DNA of 64,000 nucleotides from Microtetraspora sp. NBRC 16547 (GCF_030268965.1 NZ_BSSE01000022.1:1-64000), one strand, 5' to 3'; counted from the first letter of the stretch, positions 43,122 through 53,025 are shown. The notes: generated from the letters alone by a model not told the origin. Numbers and translations: made by a program.

Positions 43122-43156
43122 AGCGGCCGGCCCCGGCACGACCGGAGCCGGCCGCT
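43122..43156 (+). terminator. Intercistronic hairpin between cebE and cebF
   Basis: AGCGGCCGGC (43122-43131) pairs with GCCGGCCGCT (43147-43156) around a 15-base loop. No U-tract follows, so it probably acts as a partial terminator or 3'-end stabiliser of cebE mRNA. Confidence 0.7.
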
Positions 43157-43179
43157 CCCCTGATGAAAGGCACGTTTCC

Positions 43180-44157
43180 ATGAGCCTCCACGTGGACGCG
43201 GGGCACGTCCCCAGCCGCGCGGCTCCGTCACGGGGCCGGCGCCACGAGCACCGGAACGGCCCCCGGCGGTTCCTGTCGTGGCTTGACCTGCGCGCGACCC
43301 CGTACATGTTCGTCTCGCCGTACTTCATCCTCTTCGCGATCTTCGGGCTCTTCCCGCTGCTCTTCACGCTCTGGGTGTCGCTGCACAAGTGGCAGCTCGC
43401 CGGCGAGAAGACGTTCATCGGCCTGGAGAACTACACCAAGCTGCTGGCCGACGAGAAGTTCTGGAACGCGGTCGGCAACACCGTGGGCATCTTCCTCATC
43501 GCCACGGTCCCCCAGTTGCTCATCGCCCTGCTGCTCGCCAACGCGCTCAACAAGAAGCTCCGGGGACGGCTGTTCCTCCGGCTGGGCGTCCTCGTTCCGC
43601 TGATCACGTCCGTCGTCGCCGTCGCCGTCGTCTTCACCCAGCTCTACGGGCGGGACTACGGAGTGGTCAACTGGATCCTCAGCCTGTTCGGCGTGGAGAA
43701 CGTCCACTGGCAGAACGCCAAATGGTCGTCCTGGGTCGCGATCGCGACCATGGTCGACTGGCGGTGGACCGGCTACAACGCGATCGTCTATCTCGCCGCG
43801 ATGCAGACGATCCCCAAGGATCTGTACGAGGCGGCCTCCATCGACGGCGCCGGCCCGCGCAGGCAGTTCTGGGGGATCACGGTCCCCATGCTGAAGCCCA
43901 CCATCGTCTTCACGGTGATCGTCTCCACCATCGGCGGCTTCACCCTCTTCGCGGAGCCGGTGATGTTCGGTTCCGGCCTGATGACCGGAGGCACGACCGG
44001 CCAGTTCCAGACGGTGGCCATGTTCATCGTCAAGAAGGGCTTCCGTGACTTCGAGTACGGCTACGCGGCGGCGGCGGCCTGGGTCCTCTTCCTCCTGATC
44101 CTGCTCAGCGCGCTGATCAACTTCGCTCTCGTCCGTGGAATCGGGAGATCAAAATGA
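43180..44157 (+). CDS. cebF: Cellobiose ABC transporter permease CebF
   Basis: 325-residue CUT1 permease with six predicted membrane helices, starting with MFVSPYFILFAIFGLFPLLF after a 40-residue cytoplasmic tail. The ATPase-contact loop is YEAASIDGAGPRRQFWGIT. AAAGG precedes the ATG. It overlaps cebG by 4 bases (ATGA). It would pair with CebG, use CebE as receptor, and depend on an ATPase encoded elsewhere, as no ATPase gene lies in this operon. Confidence 0.92.
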   Translation: MSLHVDAGHVPSRAAPSRGRRHEHRNGPRRFLSWLDLRATPYMFVSPYFILFAIFGLFPLLFTLWVSLHKWQLAGEKTFIGLENYTKLLADEKFWNAVGNTVGIFLIATVPQLLIALLLANALNKKLRGRLFLRLGVLVPLITSVVAVAVVFTQLYGRDYGVVNWILSLFGVENVHWQNAKWSSWVAIATMVDWRWTGYNAIVYLAAMQTIPKDLYEAASIDGAGPRRQFWGITVPMLKPTIVFTVIVSTIGGFTLFAEPVMFGSGLMTGGTTGQFQTVAMFIVKKGFRDFEYGYAAAAAWVLFLLILLSALINFALVRGIGRSK

Positions 44158-45035
44158 CGACGCTCACCCGTACCGGGCGGGGTCCGGCCGTCAGGCCCGT
44201 GAAGCTCGACGCGTTCCGCGCCACGCCGCTGACGAGGGTCGCCCTCGGTTTCGCGATCTTCCTGTCGATCTTCCCGATCTACTGGATGATCATCATCGCG
44301 ACCCGGAGCAACGAGGACGCGCACAGCATGCCGCCGCCCCTGCTGCCGGGCGGCAACCTCGGTGAGAACGTCAAGGCGGTGTTCGAGGCCGAGAACGCGC
44401 ACTTCATGACGGGCATCGTCAACTCCCTCATCATCGCCACGACGGTCACCCTCGCCGTAGTGATCATCTCGGCGCTGGCCGGGTTCGCCTTCGCCTCGCT
44501 GCGGTTCCGCGGCCGCAACGTGCTGCTGCTGTCCATCGTCCTGACCATGATGGTCCCGCTGCAGCAGATGGGCATCGTGCCCCTCTACCAGATGATGGTG
44601 ACCCTCGGCTGGACCAACACCCTGAAGGCCGTCATCCTCCCCTTCCTGGTGAACGGGTTCGGCGTCTTCATGATGACGCAGTACACCCAACAGGCGGTGC
44701 CGCGCGAACTGGTCGAGGCGGCCAGGGTCGACGGCGCGAGCACGCTGCGTATCTGGTTCAACGTCGCCCTGCCCGCCGTACGGCCGGGCATGGCCGTGCT
44801 CGCCATCCAGACGTTCATGTTGATCTGGAACGAGTTCATGTGGCCGTTGATCGTGCTCACCCCGGACAACCCGACCGTCCAGGTCGCGCTTCGGGCGCTC
44901 AACGACCGGTATTCCACCAACTACGTGCTCATCTTCGCCGGCACCACGGTATCGATCATTCCGTTGCTGCTGGTCTTCGTCTTCTTCGGCCGACAGATCA
45001 TCGGCGGACTCATGGAAGGTGCGGTCAAAGCGTGA
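44154..45035 (+). CDS. cebG: Cellobiose ABC transporter permease CebG
   Basis: 293-residue CUT1 permease. Helices begin with VALGFAIFLSIFPIYWMIII, and the EAA loop reads ELVEAARVDGASTLRIWFNV. Start and stop overlap the neighbouring genes by 4 bases, so cebF, cebG and bglC form one translational string. Role: second half of the membrane channel for cellobiose and cello-oligosaccharides. Confidence 0.92.
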   Translation: MTTLTRTGRGPAVRPVKLDAFRATPLTRVALGFAIFLSIFPIYWMIIIATRSNEDAHSMPPPLLPGGNLGENVKAVFEAENAHFMTGIVNSLIIATTVTLAVVIISALAGFAFASLRFRGRNVLLLSIVLTMMVPLQQMGIVPLYQMMVTLGWTNTLKAVILPFLVNGFGVFMMTQYTQQAVPRELVEAARVDGASTLRIWFNVALPAVRPGMAVLAIQTFMLIWNEFMWPLIVLTPDNPTVQVALRALNDRYSTNYVLIFAGTTVSIIPLLLVFVFFGRQIIGGLMEGAVKA

Positions 45036-46468
45036 CCACGCAGGAGACTCAGGCCGAGACCCGGAACGCCGGGCTGATGTTCCCCACCGGGTTCGTCTGG
45101 GGCGCCGCGACCTCGGCCTACCAGATCGAGGGCGCGGTCACCGCGGACGGGCGGGGCACCTCCATATGGGACACCTTCGTCAGCCGGCCGGGCCGCGTCG
45201 TGGGCGGCGAGAACGCCGACGTCGCGATCGACCACTACAACCGCTATCGGGACGACGTGCGGCTGATGGCCGATCTCGGCCTGACGGCGTACCGCTTCTC
45301 CGTGTCCTGGCCGCGGATCCAGCCCGACGGGGCCGGGGAGATCAACGCCAAGGGGCTCGACTTCTACAAGCGGCTCGTCGACGAACTGCTCGGCCACGGC
45401 ATCGACCCCTGGGTGACGCTCTACCACTGGGACCTCCCCCAGGCCCTGGAAGACGCGGGCGGCTGGCCCGCGCGTGACACGTCGAAGCGCTTCGCCGACT
45501 TCGCGGCGGCCGTGCACGAGGGGCTGGGCGACCGGGTCGGGAACTGGAGCACGGTCAACGAGCCGTGGTGCGCCGCCTTCCTGGGGTACGCCTCGGGCGA
45601 GCACGCGCCGGGGCGGCGCGAACCGGCCGCGGCGATCCGCGCCGCGCACCACCTCAACCTCGCCCATGGGCTCGCCGTACAGGCGATCCGCGCGCAGCGG
45701 ACCGACTCCCGCGTCGGCGGGTGCGTGAACCTCTACGCGGTCTCCCCGGCGAGTGACAGCGAGGCCGACAGGGACGCGGCCCGGCGCGTCGACGGGCTGC
45801 AGAACCGCTTCTTCCTGGACGCGCTGCTCACCGGCGCGTACCCGGAGGACGTGCTGGAGGACCTGCGCGCGGTCACCGACACGGGGTTCGTCCAGGACGG
45901 CGACCTCGCCACGATCGCCGCGCCGATCGACATGCTGCTGATCAACTACTACAGCCGGTTCACCCTGTCCGGCGCTCCGGGCGGCGCGCGGTCGGCCGCC
46001 GCGGCGCCGACCGGCTCGGGGTCGCCGTGGGTCGGCAGCGAGCGCGTCGGTTTCGTCGACGGGGGCCGCCCCGTCACCGCCATGGGCTGGGAGATCGACG
46101 AGTCCGGTCTGTACGAGATACTGGTCCGGCTGGCGCGGGACTACCCGCGGATCCCCCTGATCGTCTCGGAGAACGGCGCGGCGTTCGACGACGAGCTGAC
46201 CGCGGACGACCGGATCCATGATCGTGATCGGCTCGCGTACATCGACGCCCATCTGCGGACATGTCATGCTGCCATCGAGGTGGGCGTCCCGCTCCAGGGC
46301 TACTTCGCGTGGTCGCTGATGGACAACTTCGAGTGGGCATGGGGTTACGGCAAGCGATTCGGCCTGGTGTACGTGGACTATCCGACACAGCGGCGGATCC
46401 CGAAGGACAGCGCCCTGTGGTACGCGGAGACGGCCCGGCGCGGCGGCCTTGCGGGCACAGCAGAATAG
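45032..46468 (+). CDS. bglC: Beta-glucosidase, family GH1
   Basis: Cytoplasmic retaining beta-glucosidase (478 residues) that splits imported cellobiose into glucose. The GH1 N-terminal signature FPTGFVWGAATSAYQIEGA, acid/base E177 in STVNEPW, and nucleophile E380 in LIVSENGAA are present, as is the late WSLMDNFEWAWGYGKRFG. The GTG at 45032 overlaps the cebG stop. No signal peptide. Fourth gene of the ceb operon. The glucose formed can enter the Entner-Doudoroff operon of this window through glucokinase. Confidence 0.95.
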   Translation: MTTQETQAETRNAGLMFPTGFVWGAATSAYQIEGAVTADGRGTSIWDTFVSRPGRVVGGENADVAIDHYNRYRDDVRLMADLGLTAYRFSVSWPRIQPDGAGEINAKGLDFYKRLVDELLGHGIDPWVTLYHWDLPQALEDAGGWPARDTSKRFADFAAAVHEGLGDRVGNWSTVNEPWCAAFLGYASGEHAPGRREPAAAIRAAHHLNLAHGLAVQAIRAQRTDSRVGGCVNLYAVSPASDSEADRDAARRVDGLQNRFFLDALLTGAYPEDVLEDLRAVTDTGFVQDGDLATIAAPIDMLLINYYSRFTLSGAPGGARSAAAAPTGSGSPWVGSERVGFVDGGRPVTAMGWEIDESGLYEILVRLARDYPRIPLIVSENGAAFDDELTADDRIHDRDRLAYIDAHLRTCHAAIEVGVPLQGYFAWSLMDNFEWAWGYGKRFGLVYVDYPTQRRIPKDSALWYAETARRGGLAGTAE

Positions 46469-46496
46469 GCCCGGGAAAAGTCAAGAGGGGGCAACG

Positions 46497-47516
46497 ATGA
46501 ACGGGGACCGCCGACCGGGGGCGCGCCCGACTCTGGAGGCGGTCGCCGCCCGCGCCGGAGTCGGACGCGGCACGGTGTCACGGGTGATCAACGGCTCGCC
46601 GAAGGTGAGCGAGAAGGCCCGCGACGCCGTACTGCTGGCGATCAAGGATCTGGGCTACGTGCCCAACCGCGCGGCGCGCACCCTGGTCACCAACCGGACC
46701 GACACCATCGCGCTGGTGGTCTCCGAGTCCGAGCAGCGGGTCTTCGACGAGCCGTTCTTCGCGGGCATCATCCGCGGGATCGGCTCGGCCCTCTCCGAGA
46801 CCGGCCTCCAGCTCATCCTCACGATGGCGCAGAACCGGGCCGAGCACGAGCGGCTGGAAGACTACCTCACCGGTCAGCACGTGGACGGCGTCCTGCTCAC
46901 GTCCGTGCACGGGGCCGACCCGCTGCCCGAGCGGCTGGAAGCCCTGGGCGTGCCGACGGTGCTGGGCGGGCGCCCCGTCGGGCTCACGCCGTACAGCTAC
47001 GTCGACATGGACAACCGGGCGGGGGCCCGGCAGGCCACGAAGTACCTGCTCGGCAAGGGCCGCACCAGGATCGCCACGATCGCCGGCCCGCAGGACATGG
47101 GCGTGGGCGTCGACCGTCTCGCCGGCTACCGCGACGCGCTGCTGGCGACCGGCACCGCCGAGCGCGTCGCGTACGGCGACTTCTCCGAGGCGAGCGGCGC
47201 CACGGCGATGCGGGAGCTCCTCGATCGCCACCCGGACCTGGACGCCGTCTTCGCGGCGTCCGACGCGATGGCGGTCGGCGCGCTGCACGTGCTCAAGGAG
47301 CGTGGCCTGAGCGTGCCGGGCGACGTGGCGCTGATCGGGTTCGAGGACTCCCGGGTCGCGCTGCACACGGAGCCGCCGCTGACCAGCGTCCACCAGCCGA
47401 CCGAGGCGATGGGCCGCCAGATGGTGCAGCTCCTGGTCGCGAGGATCAACGGCGACCCGCTGGAGCAGCCCGTGGTCATACTGGACACCCACCTGGTCAT
47501 CCGCGCCTCGGCATGA
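46497..47516 (+). CDS. cebR: LacI family cellobiose repressor
   Basis: 339-residue repressor. The helix-turn-helix LEAVAARAGVGRGTVSRVIN and hinge are followed by the sugar-binding domain (IALVVSESEQRVFDEPFFAG; DAVFAASDAMAVGALHVLKE; PLTSVHQPTEAMGRQMVQLL). Its identification rests on location behind bglC and on two exact CebR boxes before cebE. AGAGGGGG precedes the ATG. In Streptomyces, cellobiose or cellotriose releases CebR from DNA; the same is expected here. Confidence 0.93.
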   Translation: MNGDRRPGARPTLEAVAARAGVGRGTVSRVINGSPKVSEKARDAVLLAIKDLGYVPNRAARTLVTNRTDTIALVVSESEQRVFDEPFFAGIIRGIGSALSETGLQLILTMAQNRAEHERLEDYLTGQHVDGVLLTSVHGADPLPERLEALGVPTVLGGRPVGLTPYSYVDMDNRAGARQATKYLLGKGRTRIATIAGPQDMGVGVDRLAGYRDALLATGTAERVAYGDFSEASGATAMRELLDRHPDLDAVFAASDAMAVGALHVLKERGLSVPGDVALIGFEDSRVALHTEPPLTSVHQPTEAMGRQMVQLLVARINGDPLEQPVVILDTHLVIRASA

Positions 47517-47531
47517 CGCCGCCGGGGCGGC

Positions 47532-48011
47532 CTACGAGCGGGGACGGATGTCCGGCGAGCCCGCGGCGCCGAGCGCGTCGCGGGTCCACGAGCCCAGCAC
47601 CAGCAGCGTCTTGGTGCCGGTGACGTCGCCGGCGCGGCGCAGGCGGTCGATGACCTGCTGGAGGTGCCCGAGGTCGCGGACCCGGACGTGGATCAGCGCG
47701 TCCGGGTCACCGGCGATGGTGAACACCGCCTGGACCTCCGGCACGTCGGTCGCCGTCCGGACGATCTCGCTGACCGGGGTCGTGCCGGGGTAACGCAGCT
47801 CGGTGAAGGCCTCGATGCCCCACCCGAGCTTGGCGTAGTCGATCTGGACGGTGAAGCCGGTGATCACGCCGATCTCCCTGAGCCGGTCGACGCGCCGCTT
47901 GACGGCGGCCACCGAGAGCCCGACCTCGGCCGCCATCTCCGAGAAGGTCCTGCGCCCGTCCTCGCGCAGCAACCGCAGGATGCGGTGGTCGAGGTCATCG
48001 ATTTCGGACAT
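47532..48011 (-). CDS. Lrp/AsnC family transcriptional regulator
   Basis: 159-residue regulator with an N-terminal HTH (LDHRILRLLREDGRRTFSEM; VGLSVAAVKRRVDRL) and a C-terminal RAM effector-binding domain (VQAVFTIAGDPDALIHVRVR). It is divergent from the fused indolepyruvate oxidoreductase gene, so it is the likely regulator of that amino-acid degradation gene, sensing an amino acid. It ends 15 bp after cebR, convergently. Confidence 0.93.
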   Translation of the reverse strand: MSEIDDLDHRILRLLREDGRRTFSEMAAEVGLSVAAVKRRVDRLREIGVITGFTVQIDYAKLGWGIEAFTELRYPGTTPVSEIVRTATDVPEVQAVFTIAGDPDALIHVRVRDLGHLQQVIDRLRRAGDVTGTKTLLVLGSWTRDALGAAGSPDIRPRS

Positions 48012-48168
48012 GCGGAAACTCCTCGGGGTCGACGAAACGAACCTTAGCGAAACACGCCTTCGCCGCAAAGAGTTTGCGTCTTTTGCCCTTTTGCTCTGCT
48101 GATACTTGCGCACTCCCTGGTCCCGTTGCTGTGCTTGGGGCTCCCCCGAACGAAGCCAGGAGGTTCGC

Positions 48169-51100
48169 GTGAGCGCCGCTCCCGACGCAGTGCCCGCCGA
48201 AGTGCCCGCCGAAGTGTCACTCGATGACCGGTACACGGCCGTGGACGGCCGGGTGCTGATGTCGGGCATCCAGGCCCTGGTCCGCCTGACGCTGGAGCAG
48301 CGCCGCCTGGACCGGGAGCGCGGCCTGGACACGCGTGTCTTCGTCTCCGGATACCAGGGCTCACCGCTGGGCGGGGTCGATCTGGAGATGGGGCGGGCGG
48401 CGCGGTTCCTCGAACCGGCGGGCGTGATGTTCCGGCCCGGGCTCAACGAGGAGCTCGCGGCCACGGCGGTGGCGGGAACGCAGCTCCTCGGTCAGGTGCC
48501 CGGCCGGCGACACGACGGGGTGACGGGCTTCTGGTACGGCAAGAACCCCGGCCTGGACCGGGCCGCCGACGCCATCCGGCACGGCACGCTGGCCGGCACC
48601 GCCGCGCTCGGCGGAGCGGTGGCCTGGATCGGCGACGACCCGGGCTGCAAGTCCTCGACCGTGCCCAGCTCGTGCGAGCCGATGTGCCAGAGCCTGTCCA
48701 TGCCGCTGCTCGCGCCGGGCTCGGTGGCGGAGATCATCGAGTTCGGGCTGCACGCGGTGGCCCTCTCCCGCCTCAGCGGCCTGTGGACCGGCCTGAAGAT
48801 CGTCGCGGACGTCGCCGACGCGTCCGCCACCGTCGATCTCGGCTCGATCCGCGCCGGCGTCCCGGCGCCGGACCACGCCGATCGCGGCGCGTCGCCCATC
48901 CTGGTGGGTCCCGCCGCCCTGGACGCCGAGCACGACATGCTGACCCGCAGGCTGGCACTGGCCCGGCGCTATGCCCGCGACCACGGCCTGAACCGCGTGA
49001 TGTTCGGCGCGCGGCGCGCCACCCTGGGCATCGTCGCCTCCGGCACCGCCTTCGCGGTGGTGCGGCGGGCGCTTGCCGACCTCGGCCTGGACGAGAGCGC
49101 GATGGAGGACCTGGGCCTGCGGCTCATCCGGCTCGCCATGCCGTTCCCGCTGGCCCACGACGACCTCGCCGCCATGACCGCCGACCTCGACCGGGTGCTG
49201 GTGGTGGAGGACAAGGTGCCGTTCCTGGAGGGAGAGCTCAAGCAGGCGCTCTACGGCGGGGAGCGCACCCCGGCCGTGGTCGGGCGCGAGTTGCTCACCG
49301 CCCGCGGCACCCTCGGCGCCGAGGACGTGGCCAAGGCGCTCGCCACGTGCGTCGGCGGCGACCGGCTGCCCCGCGCGGCGGCCGTCCGGCTCCAGTCCCT
49401 GGCCCCCGGTAAGACGGCACATAAGGCTGCGCGCCGCATGTTGCCGATGGTCGCCGCGCGCACGCCGTACTTCTGCTCCGGCTGCCCCCACAACGCCTCC
49501 ACCCGCACCTCCGACAGCACGCTGGTCGGCGTCGGCATCGGCTGCCACGCCATGATCGCCCTGGACGGGAACGGGCGCGGCACCCGGATCGGCATCACCC
49601 AGATGGGCGGTGAGGGCGCCCAGTGGATCGGCCTGGCCCCCTTCACCGACGACCCGCATTTCGTGCAGAACCTGGGCGACGGCACCTTCCACCACTCCGG
49701 ATCCCTGGCGATCCGCGCCGCCGCCGCCGCGGGCGTGTCGATGACGTACAAGCTGCTCTACAACGACGCCGTCGCCATGACGGGGGGCCAGCGCGCGGAG
49801 GGCCGGCTGGACGTGCCGGCGCTCACGAGGTCGCTGGCCGTCGAAGGGGTCCGCCGGATCGTGGTCACCACGCCGGAGCCGGAGACGTATCGGGGCGTGC
49901 GGCTGGCGCCGATCGCCACCGTCCGGCACCGGGACGACCTCGCCGCGGTCGAGCGGGAGCTCGCCACCGTGGAGGGGGTCACCGTGCTGATCCACGACGA
50001 CCGCTGCGCCGCCGAGGAGCGCCGGCTGCGCAAGCGCGGCAAGCTGCCCACCCCGGCGGCGAAGGTCGTGGTCAACGAGCGGGTCTGCGAGGGCTGCGGC
50101 GACTGCGGGGACGTGTCGACCTGCCTGTCCGTACAGCCCGTCGACACCGAGTTCGGGCGAAAGACCCGGATCCACCAGCCGTCCTGCAACTCCGACCTGA
50201 GCTGCCTCAAGGGCGACTGCCCCTCGTTCCTGCTGGTCGAGCCACGCGAGCCACGCGAGCCACGCGAGCCACGCGAGCCACGCGAACGGCGCGACGGGCG
50301 TGGGCGGGGCGGACGGCGTGCGGCGGCCACGGCGACCGCGCAGACCGGGAGCGCACGGGCCGGGAGCGCGCCGGTGCCGTACCCGCCGATGGCGCTGCCC
50401 GAGCCGGTCGGCAGGCTCGGCGGCGGGCCGGTCCTGATCAGGATGCCGGGCATCGGCGGCACGGGCGTCGTCACGGTCTCGCAGATCCTGCAGATGGCGG
50501 CCCATCTCGACGGACTGCACGCGGCCGGTCTGGAGCAGACCGGGCTGGCGCAGAAGGGCGGCCCCGTCGTCAGCGACGTCCGCATCGCGCCGACGCCGGT
50601 CGCCGGCTCGCTCCGCGCCTCCCGCGGCACCGCCGACGTACTGATCGGCTTCGACCTGCTCGGGGCCGCTGCGGACGGCAATCTGGCCGTTGCGTCGCCT
50701 GACCGCACGATCGCCGTCGTGAGCACCTCCGTCGTGCCGACCGCCGCCATGGTCACCGGGCGCGCGGCGATGCCGGGATCGCCCGCCGACGCGATCGTCC
50801 GCGTCGAGTCGGCCACGCGCGGCGCCGACAACCTCTACCTCGACGCCCACGGGCTGGCCGAGGCGCTGTTCGGCGACCACATGCCCGCCAACATGCTGCT
50901 GGTCGGCGCGGTGTTCCAGCACGGCTGCCTCCCGGTCTCCGCCGAGTCCATCGAGCGGGCCATCCGGCTCAACCGGGCCGCCGTCGAGCAGAACCTCGCG
51001 GCCTTCCGCTGGGGCCGGGCGGCCGTCGTGGACCGCGAGGCCGTACTCGAGGCCGTACTCGAGGCCGCGCCCGTCGGACCGGCCGTGGAACAAGCGGTGG

Positions 51101-51849
51101 GTCCGGCGGCGGCTCCGGCCGGGGATCCGGCAGCAGGTACGAGCACGCGTCAGGCCACGGAATCGGCTGCGGAATCGGCTGCGGAGCCGGCCACGGGAGC
51201 CGGCGCGCTGGAGCGTGCGCTGGCCACGCGGGTCGCGGATCTGACCGGCTACCAGAACGCGGTCTACGCCCGCGGGTACGCCGAGGACGTGCGCCGCGTG
51301 ACCGCGCTGGCCGTCGAGCGCGCGGGCGAGGAGGCCGGAGCGCGGATCGGGCTCGCCTACGCCAGGGCGTTGCACAAGCTCATGGCGTACAAGGACGAAT
51401 ACGAGGTCGCCCGGCTGCACCTGGACCCGGTCGAGAAGGCCAGGCGGGAGCGGGAGTACGGCGCGGACGCGGTCGTGTCCGTGCTGCTGCACCCGCCGCT
51501 CCTGCGGGCGCTGGGCATGAAGAGGAAGATCAAGCTGCGCCGCTCGGCGGACGTCCTGTTCCGCGGGCTCCGCGCCGCCCGCGTCCTGCGCGGCACGGCG
51601 CTGGACGTGTTCGGCTACGCCCAGGTGCGCCGCGTCGAGCGGGAGCTGGTCGCCGAATACCGCACGCTGATGCGCGACGCCCTCGCCCGGCTCACCCCTG
51701 GCACCGCCGACGCCGTCGCCGAGATCGCGGCGCTGCCGGAGGCGATCCGCGGCTACGAGGACATCAAGCTCGCCCGCGTCGCCGAGTTCCGCGAGAGCGC
51801 GAGGGCCGCCCTCACGCGGCTGGACACGCCCGCTTCGCATACCGTCTGA
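48169..51849 (+). CDS. Indolepyruvate ferredoxin oxidoreductase, fused alpha/beta-type
   Basis: A 1226-residue single-chain 2-oxoacid:ferredoxin oxidoreductase that decarboxylates aryl or branched 2-oxoacids to acyl-CoA using thiamine diphosphate and Fe-S clusters. The N-terminal region has YQGSPLGGVD, NEELAATAVAGTQLLGQ and GDDPGCKSSTVPSS; the middle holds ACTP-like TPP-binding sequence (FCSGCPHNAST; GIGCHAMIALDGNGRG). A Cys cluster (CEGCGDCGDVSTC; CNSDLSCLKGDCP) sits at about 645-690, and the C-terminal gamma-like domain shows GIGGTGVVTVSQ and LAQKGGPVVSDV. Two expanded low-complexity linkers are present: E-P-R repeats at about 690-705 and Ala/Glu repeats at about 960-1015. GTG start after AGGAGG. 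The acyl-CoA dehydrogenase next door fits amino-acid catabolism. Confidence 0.92.
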   Translation: MSAAPDAVPAEVPAEVSLDDRYTAVDGRVLMSGIQALVRLTLEQRRLDRERGLDTRVFVSGYQGSPLGGVDLEMGRAARFLEPAGVMFRPGLNEELAATAVAGTQLLGQVPGRRHDGVTGFWYGKNPGLDRAADAIRHGTLAGTAALGGAVAWIGDDPGCKSSTVPSSCEPMCQSLSMPLLAPGSVAEIIEFGLHAVALSRLSGLWTGLKIVADVADASATVDLGSIRAGVPAPDHADRGASPILVGPAALDAEHDMLTRRLALARRYARDHGLNRVMFGARRATLGIVASGTAFAVVRRALADLGLDESAMEDLGLRLIRLAMPFPLAHDDLAAMTADLDRVLVVEDKVPFLEGELKQALYGGERTPAVVGRELLTARGTLGAEDVAKALATCVGGDRLPRAAAVRLQSLAPGKTAHKAARRMLPMVAARTPYFCSGCPHNASTRTSDSTLVGVGIGCHAMIALDGNGRGTRIGITQMGGEGAQWIGLAPFTDDPHFVQNLGDGTFHHSGSLAIRAAAAAGVSMTYKLLYNDAVAMTGGQRAEGRLDVPALTRSLAVEGVRRIVVTTPEPETYRGVRLAPIATVRHRDDLAAVERELATVEGVTVLIHDDRCAAEERRLRKRGKLPTPAAKVVVNERVCEGCGDCGDVSTCLSVQPVDTEFGRKTRIHQPSCNSDLSCLKGDCPSFLLVEPREPREPREPREPRERRDGRGRGGRRAAATATAQTGSARAGSAPVPYPPMALPEPVGRLGGGPVLIRMPGIGGTGVVTVSQILQMAAHLDGLHAAGLEQTGLAQKGGPVVSDVRIAPTPVAGSLRASRGTADVLIGFDLLGAAADGNLAVASPDRTIAVVSTSVVPTAAMVTGRAAMPGSPADAIVRVESATRGADNLYLDAHGLAEALFGDHMPANMLLVGAVFQHGCLPVSAESIERAIRLNRAAVEQNLAAFRWGRAAVVDREAVLEAVLEAAPVGPAVEQAVGPAAAPAGDPAAGTSTRQATESAAESAAEPATGAGALERALATRVADLTGYQNAVYARGYAEDVRRVTALAVERAGEEAGARIGLAYARALHKLMAYKDEYEVARLHLDPVEKARREREYGADAVVSVLLHPPLLRALGMKRKIKLRRSADVLFRGLRAARVLRGTALDVFGYAQVRRVERELVAEYRTLMRDALARLTPGTADAVAEIAALPEAIRGYEDIKLARVAEFRESARAALTRLDTPASHTV
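50239..50283 (+). repeat. Five 9-bp repeats encoding an E-P-R linker
   Basis: Five exact copies of GAGCCACGC inside the fused oxidoreductase gene encode five Glu-Pro-Arg units between the ferredoxin-like cluster and the gamma-like domain. In-frame copy-number changes would only alter linker length. Confidence 0.9.
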
Positions 51850-51885
51850 TGCATAAGACCGATATTTCGCCCCCCAGGAGTGACC

Positions 51886-53025
51886 GTGCCCGTTGACCGC
51901 CTGCTGCCCGACCAGGACGCCCGGGACCTCATTGAGCTGACCCGCGAGATCGCCGACAAGGAGCTCGCGCGCCGGGTCGACGAGCATGAGCGCGCCGAGA
52001 CCTATCCCGAGGGCCTGTTCGCGACGCTCGGCGCCGCCGGGCTGCTGGGCCTGCCGTACCCCGAGGAGTTCGGCGGCGGCGGCCAGCCGTACGAGGTGTA
52101 CCTGCAGGTGATCGAGGAGCTGGCGGCGCGCTGGGCCGCCGTCGCCGTCGCGACCAGCGTGCATACGCTGGCCTGTTTCCCCGTGGCCGCGTACGGCACC
52201 CCGGAGCAGCGCGAGCGCTGGCTGCCGGACATGCTGGCCGGGCGGCTCGTCGGCGGCTACAGCCTGTCGGAGCCGCAGGCGGGCTCCGACGCCGCGGCGC
52301 TCACCTGCAAGGCCGAGAAGGTCGAGGGCGGCTACCGGATCACCGGGACCAAGGCGTGGATCACCCATGGGGGCATCGCCGACTTCTATGCGCTGTTCGC
52401 GCGCACGGGGGAAGGCGGCCGGGGGATCTCCTGCTTCCTCGCGCCCGGCGCGGCCGAGGGCCTCGCCTTCGGCCGTCCCGAGGAGAAGATGGGCCTGCAC
52501 GCCGTCCCCACCACCACCGCGCACTGGGACGGCGCGGTCCTGGACGCCGACCGGCTGATCGGCGAGGAGGGCCAGGGCCTCCAGATCGCCTTCAGCGCCC
52601 TTGACTCGGGCCGGCTCGGCATCGCCGCCTGCGCCACCGGCCTCGCGCAGGCCGCGCTCGACGAGGCCGTCGCCTACGCCAAGGAGCGCGAGACCTTCGG
52701 CAAGAAGATCATCGATCACCAGGGTCTCGGCTTCCTGCTCGCCGACATGGCCGCCGGCGTTGACTCCGCCCGGGCGATGTACGTCGACGCCGCCCGCCGC
52801 CGCGACGCCGGCCTGCCGTACAGCAGGCAGGCCAGCGTCGCCAAGCTGGTCGCCACCGACACCGCGATGAAGGTCACCACCGACGCGGTGCAGGTCTTCG
52901 GCGGATACGGCTACACGCGGGAGTTCCGCGTCGAGCGCTACATGCGCGAGGCCAAGATCATGCAGATCTTCGAGGGGACCAACCAGATCCAGCGCCTGGT
53001 GATCAGCCGCCATCTCGCCCGCTGA
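51886..53025 (+). CDS. Acyl-CoA dehydrogenase
   Basis: FAD-dependent acyl-CoA dehydrogenase of 379 residues. Typical signatures include LPYPEEFGGGG, GGYSLSEPQAGSDAAAL, ITGTKAWITHGG and the C-terminal YMREAKIMQIFEGTNQIQ with the catalytic Glu. I prefer GTG 51886, five bases after AGGAG; the GTG at 51880 overlaps that site. It starts 36 bp behind the fused oxidoreductase gene and is probably co-transcribed, consistent with oxidation of the acyl-CoA made from branched or aryl amino acids. A strong hairpin follows. Confidence 0.94.
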   Translation: MPVDRLLPDQDARDLIELTREIADKELARRVDEHERAETYPEGLFATLGAAGLLGLPYPEEFGGGGQPYEVYLQVIEELAARWAAVAVATSVHTLACFPVAAYGTPEQRERWLPDMLAGRLVGGYSLSEPQAGSDAAALTCKAEKVEGGYRITGTKAWITHGGIADFYALFARTGEGGRGISCFLAPGAAEGLAFGRPEEKMGLHAVPTTTAHWDGAVLDADRLIGEEGQGLQIAFSALDSGRLGIAACATGLAQAALDEAVAYAKERETFGKKIIDHQGLGFLLADMAAGVDSARAMYVDAARRRDAGLPYSRQASVAKLVATDTAMKVTTDAVQVFGGYGYTREFRVERYMREAKIMQIFEGTNQIQRLVISRHLAR

